Source: Paraniabella hibiscisoli
GTDB lineage: Bacteria > Bacteroidota > Bacteroidia > Chitinophagales > Chitinophagaceae
Length of the DNA stretch: 64,000 bases
Assembly (NCBI RefSeq): GCF_022512515.1
Contig: NZ_JAKWBK010000003.1
Coordinates: 248,001 to 312,000 of the forward strand
Direction of reading: 5' to 3'
Shown: positions 59,862 to 64,000 of the stretch, piece after piece
Layout: each line of letters begins with the position of its first letter
Position numbering within the stretch: the first letter of the stretch is position 1
Position numbers and translations under genes: made by a program
Notes under the pieces: generated by a model
The model's input: the letters and a program-made list of their open reading frames with translations, nothing else
The model's database searches: none
Told to the model about the DNA's origin: nothing

Positions 59862-61118
59862 TTATTGAATCGAGTTCGTAACTGGCGCTAAGGCAATCAC
59901 TTGTTTATATACATCATATGTTTTTTCTGCCATAGTACTTGCCTGATATTGATCCAGGAATAACTGATAGCCGTTTCCGGCTATTCTGGCTTTATACGTT
60001 GCATCTTCAAAAATATGTTTCATGGCTTTGTAAAGAAGATCAACAAATACATATCCTCTGTCATCAGTTTTCACCTTGGTTACATGCTTTTCATGCTCAA
60101 ACTTATTGAAAGCACTAATATCAGACAATATAACAGGTAGTTTCTTACTCAGCATTTCGAGTACTACAAAGCTACTCTGTTCTGTAGTGGAAGGCATGAC
60201 TCCACAATTCGCAATTTTATAGAGTTTAGACAGGTTCTCTACAGGCTGATATCCGGTAAAAGTTATTTGACCACAACACTCAAAAATCCGGGAAAGAAAT
60301 GTGTCTGTATTGCCACTACCGACAACCAACAGTTTAATTGAACCTGATCTCTTTGCTATTTTTTTAAATGCTTCCAATAATACGCCAATCCCCTTTTGTT
60401 CGATAAGCCTCCCTACATAGATAAAAATAAAATCAGTCGGCGCAAAACCCAAAGACCTTCGCATTTCACCCATCTCGTTCTTTTCCGCGGTATTACTCAT
60501 TATTAATCCATTAGGAATAATCTTCGTTTTACACTCGTTCACCTTATAATAATCACTTATAAACTCCTTACTTTCTTCAGTTAAACAAATAATACGATCT
60601 GCAGCCAGGCACATTTTCTCCTCTTCCTTCATAGATAACAGACCTGCTGTTTTTTGGTCAGCAAAGTTTTTTGAGGCCCACTTTTCAATAAAGCTTTGTT
60701 TGTTATTATTGAAAAAGACACGCCATAATGAGACATGCAGCGTAAGTACTATTTTATAATCATACTCCTTTGCAAGGTCACCTATAGTTCTTTGTAATAA
60801 AGAGTTTAAGTGTAGAATATTATAGCCTTCACCAGTAAAGTATTTTGAAAGCATACAGAAGATAACTCTTGCCTGTAAAGGATGAATAGCGGTTTCCTGC
60901 TTTTTCTGGACAACGGGATCTTCGAATTGTATCAGAATTTTAAAAACCTTTCCTTCTCATGTGTCTCGAAAACTCTATTTTACTACCAAATTTAATTTGT
61001 ACGTAGTAAATAATGCAGTCTTCGTATACGACCAGTGAGTTGATAAGATTCGCAGCATAGGTACCTACTCCATGTTGTACAGCGCTTGATGGAGTTTCGA
61101 TAAAAAAATCTTCCTCAT
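59862..61118 (-). CDS. GT4-type glycosyltransferase of the leader-peptide export locus (3 frameshifts)
   Basis: With one T restored in a T7 run near 61104, the ATG at 61118 begins MRKIFFIETPSSAVQHGVGT and continues AANLINSL; two more missing bases (near 60965 and 60938) join it to the clear GT4 core: KIIPNGLIMSNTAEKNEMGE, FIYVGRLIEQKGIGVLLEAF, KLLVVGSGN, VMPSTTEQSSFVVLEML (nucleotide-sugar-binding EX7E-like region). Restored length 419 residues. The start overlaps the stop of the upstream gene (ATGA at 61118-61115), so translation is probably coupled. The locus suggests it may glycosylate the exported protein, which is inference. Confidence 0.8.
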
Positions 61119-61917
61119 CTTATCAGGTTTAAATAAAAAACCAACTGGGGAATGTATAGCTCTGCATGGTTGGTTACCTCATCATAAGTAATTAGTAAAA
61201 GTTTTTTAAGTTCATTTTCGCTATCTTTTTCAAGCTTTCCCAACAAAGCAGCTTTCAGCCGAGTTTTGTTTTCCTCACTCGATAAGAAGGAATTGAAATA
61301 CTTACTACTATTAGCTACATTTATTTTAGGTAAGAAGTTTTCCAATGTAAATCGGCCAGTTACTACATCACCAGAAGCTTTTTCTAATTTATCCAGCCCA
61401 ACCTCGTAACAACCAATCAGGTCATTTCTATGTTGAGTACTATAAGTCGTATTTTGAAACCGGCTTACAATGTAAAAAAGCCCCTGAACTAAAAGCGACC
61501 TATCCATCGTTTCCTTTTGAAACTCGTCCTTTATAAAGCTATCTACTTTAGTAAAAATGTTTTCAAGATTGGCATTAACAAACCCACTGCTTATAGAAAG
61601 ATTTAAGAATTGAGTGATATATAATAAATGTACAGGATGCTGTGTCTTATTCACATTTAACAACTTAATCAACGCTTGTGTAAGCTCAAACGCATAGTGA
61701 TTATAAAACTCATTATCATCCTTATCGGCATATGCATATACTATTTGTACATAGCTCAAATACACGTCCAGGTTCTTCACTGCTATTTGTGGGCTTTTCA
61801 GCAGCAGACGATTTATATTACTGATCAAATTGAATTATTTAAAACGCGAACTAACCTAGCAGAAAACAAGTTCCTGTAAAACCTTTTTCGATTTTTATGC
61901 TCTATCCTGATATACAT
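61115..61917 (-). CDS. Unknown helical protein between the leader-peptide protein and the glycosyltransferase
   Basis: Not recognised. The clear part (from about 61828) is almost entirely helical: VKNLDVYLSYVQIVYAYADK, HLLYITQFLNLSISSGFVNA, VGLDKLEKASGDVVTGRF, and KKLLLITYDEVTNHAEL. If one base near 61829 is restored the frame runs back to an ATG at 61917 (MYIRIEHKNRKRFYRNLFSA), giving 267 residues; otherwise it starts at a TTG at 61828. Overlap with the glycosyltransferase start argues for joint function, perhaps in modification or immunity. Confidence 0.6.
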
Positions 61918-61985
61918 ATTGTTAGCAAGAGCATTTTACAGAAACTTAAGAATCATTTACTTTAAGTTTCTACAAAATAATAGTA

Positions 61986-62011
61986 GGAGCACTCTTCATT
62001 GAGAATGCTCC
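61986..62011 (-). terminator. Probable terminator of the double-glycine protein gene
   Basis: On the minus strand GGAGCA and TGCTCC form a 6-bp stem, extended by a 3-bp TCT/AGA pairing after a mismatch. It is 26 bp past the stop at 62038; the U-run is weak. Confidence 0.45.
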
Positions 62012-62037
62012 AACTATATAATAGTGCATGTTATCTA

Positions 62038-62903
62038 TTAGCTAAGCAGATACCCATCAAGTCTGGTCATAATATAGCCGCCTGTTAGCGTATCAAAATA
62101 TACCATTTCATCGCCCGGGTTTGATGAATCCCAATCCTGGTATCCGCTCACGCCAGATGATGGCCCAAATATGAGGTTAGATCTGTCGCTGATGGTTACC
62201 AGAAAATCGTTACTGGAATTCGTAACACGATAAGTTATAGTATTAGCAAGCGGATCAGCTGAATAGAAGGAGAAATTTGCGTCGCCATCCGGTCCATTGA
62301 AAGGGCTACTATATATTTCGTGAGGATTTCCGTTGCTATCCAAATATCTCAAATATCCTCCACCGCCGGTTTCGTACGCATCTGTATCCTGGTAAAATGT
62401 TGCATATCCATAAGGAGAAGGGTATGACAGTTCTCCCGGATTTACATTATAATACTCGCCTGTTATTTTATCAAAATAAGTAGTAGTATTTCCATTTACA
62501 CTTGTTATTTCAATACTGGATGCATCATTAAATGCAATGTATCCCCGTTCACATCACAATAAAGAGGATACCCGGTATTGAGATCTATACCAGCAAAAAC
62601 AATGTTGCTATAGTTTGGATCGCCATAACCGGTAGTTGACACCGTTATATAATCGTTATTAGCATCATAATAGCTAAAAGAACCTCCTCCTATTGTGGAG
62701 GAATTACTGTCATCTACAAAGCTACTTACATTGTTACTAGTGTTGGAAAACTCGTGATCAATTACCCAGTTAACATCGGAGTTAGGGTTGGTGCCGAGCG
62801 TCCATATGATGGCCCATTGACGCCCGCCGGTGATAGCTTTTGAGTCTTCATAAGATAGTACTTCGAAAGATGTTTCGACTTCGTTAAGTGTTTTGATCCG
62901 CAT
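62038..62903 (-). CDS. Large secreted protein with a double-glycine leader (1 frameshift)
   Basis: The first 27 residues are a Gly-Gly leader: MRIKTLNEVETSFEVLSYED followed by SKAITGG, the type cut by C39 peptidase/ABC exporters in Bacteroidota. The remaining ~261 residues are not recognised. They are rich in Gly, Ser, Asp, Asn, Tyr and Thr, with Tyr-Asp-type segments (YFDKITGEYYNV, AGIDLNTGYPLYCDVNG, YFDTLTGGYIM) that look like degenerate repeats. One T is missing in the TTT run near 62535; restored, it reads HFNDASSIEITSVNG and ends at 62038 with 288 residues. Encoded between an HlyD-type adaptor and two other locus genes. Confidence 0.72.
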
Positions 62904-62975
62904 AGATGTTGATTTAGATATGAATAATTAATTCTTTTAAAATTATGTCTTAAAATGGCATGAAGTAATGATCAT

Positions 62976-62987
62976 GCAAACGTTTGC
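62976..62987. promoter_or_regulatory. LacI-type 12-bp palindrome upstream of the double-glycine gene
   Basis: GCAAACGTTTGC is a perfect palindrome 73 bp upstream of the ATG at 62903, just after the HlyD gene's stop codon. The core CAAACGTTTG also occurs at 38197-38206. Confidence 0.55.
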
Positions 62988-62988
62988 G

Positions 62989-64000
62989 CTATTTATTTAC
63001 CGTGTATTTTAAGTTATCAAAGAATCGTTCAATCAGCTTTTTGTCTTTTGTGATAATTTCTGCAGTTCCTTTTCCTTCATAAATAAAAGCCAGCTTTTTC
63101 CCATAATTGGTTATTAACCCTTCTTTCAATTTCACTGTTACCAAATAGGTTTCGACATCTCCATCTTTCGACTTTTCTATGTTAGTTGTTTTAGATATAG
63201 TTGCCACATTTCCCTGTATCGCCCCGTACTCATTGTAGGGATAATTATCAAGTTTTACTACAACCTCTTGTCCTTGTTGTACCTTACCTGCCCCATTTGC
63301 AGGAATAATAACCTGACCATAGGGTTGCTGCTGAGCAGGTAACATTGTAAAAAGAGGCTCTGAACTTTGTACAAATTGCCCGGAGGTCCAAAACTTTAAA
63401 AATTGTACCTGCCCGTTAAATGGCGCCTTTACCAGATAGGTTTGCTCCCATCCATTTATATTTTCCCTCAAATCATTATAGGAGGCTACCAGATTTAATC
63501 TTAACTCATTAAACCTTTCGTTTCTTTCGATGGTTGTTTCCGTTATCTGGCTATGAATTTGTAATTGCTCTTTTTCTTTTTGGAGTTTTTCAGCAGTTAT
63601 ATTATTATAGCCAGTTTTGCCTGATATCTCATTAAGTTTAGATTTTTCGATATCCCCGGCTGACAATACTCGTTCGGCATAAAGCAGCGAGTCTCGCTTA
63701 AATAAGCTTCTGCTTTTCTCTATGTATTCTTTGGTGGCAACAACCTTATCCACCAGATTATCCAACTCTTTAGTCTGATGTACTTCGAGGCTCTTTAATT
63801 CTGTAATTTTTTTGTCATACAATTTATCATTTAAAAAACTATTATACTCGTTAAGAGCATTGAGAAAATTATAATATTTTGATGAGATGACTCCTAAAGA
63901 AAAGTTATGGGAGAACTTCTTCGCATCGATACTATAATAGAATCTTTCCGGGTCGAATTGTTGAAGCATTTTTTTCAGGAGTACAATATCGGCGTAGATT
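62989..64000 (-). CDS. HlyD-family exporter adaptor (N-terminus off the window)
   Basis: Periplasmic adaptor of a peptidase-ABC exporter. The frame is open from the window edge, starting IYADIVLLKK. A long coiled coil (KKITELKSLEVHQTKELDNL, EKLQKEKEQLQIHSQITETT) is followed by a lipoyl/beta-barrel part: VKAPFNGQVQFLKFWTSGQF, PYGQVIIPANGAGKVQQGQE, VVVKLDNYPYNEYGAIQGNV. At least 337 residues are in the window. The partner ABC/peptidase is presumably just outside. It lies 85 bp upstream of the double-glycine gene. Confidence 0.85.
   Translation of the reverse strand, partial: IYADIVLLKKMLQQFDPERFYYSIDAKKFSHNFSLGVISSKYYNFLNALNEYNSFLNDKLYDKKITELKSLEVHQTKELDNLVDKVVATKEYIEKSRSLFKRDSLLYAERVLSAGDIEKSKLNEISGKTGYNNITAEKLQKEKEQLQIHSQITETTIERNERFNELRLNLVASYNDLRENINGWEQTYLVKAPFNGQVQFLKFWTSGQFVQSSEPLFTMLPAQQQPYGQVIIPANGAGKVQQGQEVVVKLDNYPYNEYGAIQGNVATISKTTNIEKSKDGDVETYLVTVKLKEGLITNYGKKLAFIYEGKGTAEIITKDKKLIERFFDNLKYTVNK

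Noticed and set aside
4971..61917. Widespread pseudogenisation or programmed frameshifting
   Set aside because: The breaks affect essential biosynthetic genes, lie at homopolymers, nearly all lack one base, and leave conserved motifs intact on both sides. Error in the sequence is the simpler explanation.

Overview
ORGANISM. The window looks like a chromosomal segment of a Bacteroidota bacterium, most likely family Chitinophagaceae. Supporting signs are a SusC/SusD pair with a divergent hybrid two-component regulator, Bacteroidota-type promoters (TTTG or TTG, 19 nt, TAnnTTTG), bacillithiol synthesis (bshC), DUF2723, DUF4294 and DUF4251 proteins, and a fused DAHP synthase/chorismate mutase. I saw no rRNA, tRNA, insertion sequence, phage or CRISPR array. 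Many genes are interrupted by frameshifts. Nearly all are repaired by restoring one base to a homopolymer run (about 58 missing bases by my hand count, almost all in the same direction), so I treat them as sequencing or assembly errors. I give whole-gene coordinates with restored lengths.

LAYOUT. 1-8949: a glycan uptake module (SusD, SusC, divergent hybrid regulator). 8958-16637: PAS histidine kinase, purM, ribF, a HigB/HigA toxin-antitoxin pair with a palindromic operator, gatC, an ABC ATPase, a cobalamin adenosyltransferase and a lipoprotein. 16694-21633: a GH78 rhamnosidase and acs. 21685-26399: trpEGDCF (minus strand) behind an apparent attenuator. 26503-30059: an L,D-transpeptidase-like protein, purE, bshC and a small membrane protein. 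30172-38212: a minus-strand aromatic amino acid cluster, pheA - aminotransferase - tyrA - DAHPS/CM - aroB - aroA - aroC, behind a Phe-rich leader peptide. 38249-46846: DUF92, DUF4294, a large DUF2723 membrane protein, and a VWA/AAA+ pair with a GxxExxY gene between them. 46959-59743: housekeeping and small secreted proteins, including ahcY with a divergent Lrp regulator, and a decayed S41 peptidase tail. 59862-64000: an export locus with an HlyD-type adaptor, a large double-glycine-leader protein, an unknown protein and a glycosyltransferase.

HOW IT WORKS TOGETHER. The strongest finding is two matching transcription attenuators for aromatic amino acid synthesis. Upstream of trpE is a short ORF with three tandem Trp codons. 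Upstream of pheA is one with seven Phe codons in 23. Each has a perfect promoter only 5-7 nt before its start codon, a hairpin plus U-run about 34-39 nt after its stop codon, and final codons that repeat part of the terminator 3' arm and could therefore capture the 5' arm. The second notable system is the export locus at the right edge, where a 288-residue protein with a Gly-Gly leader sits among HlyD and glycosyltransferase genes. Intergenic heptamer repeats (GTACGAY and ATTCACY) and two copies of a LacI-type palindrome are also unexplained.
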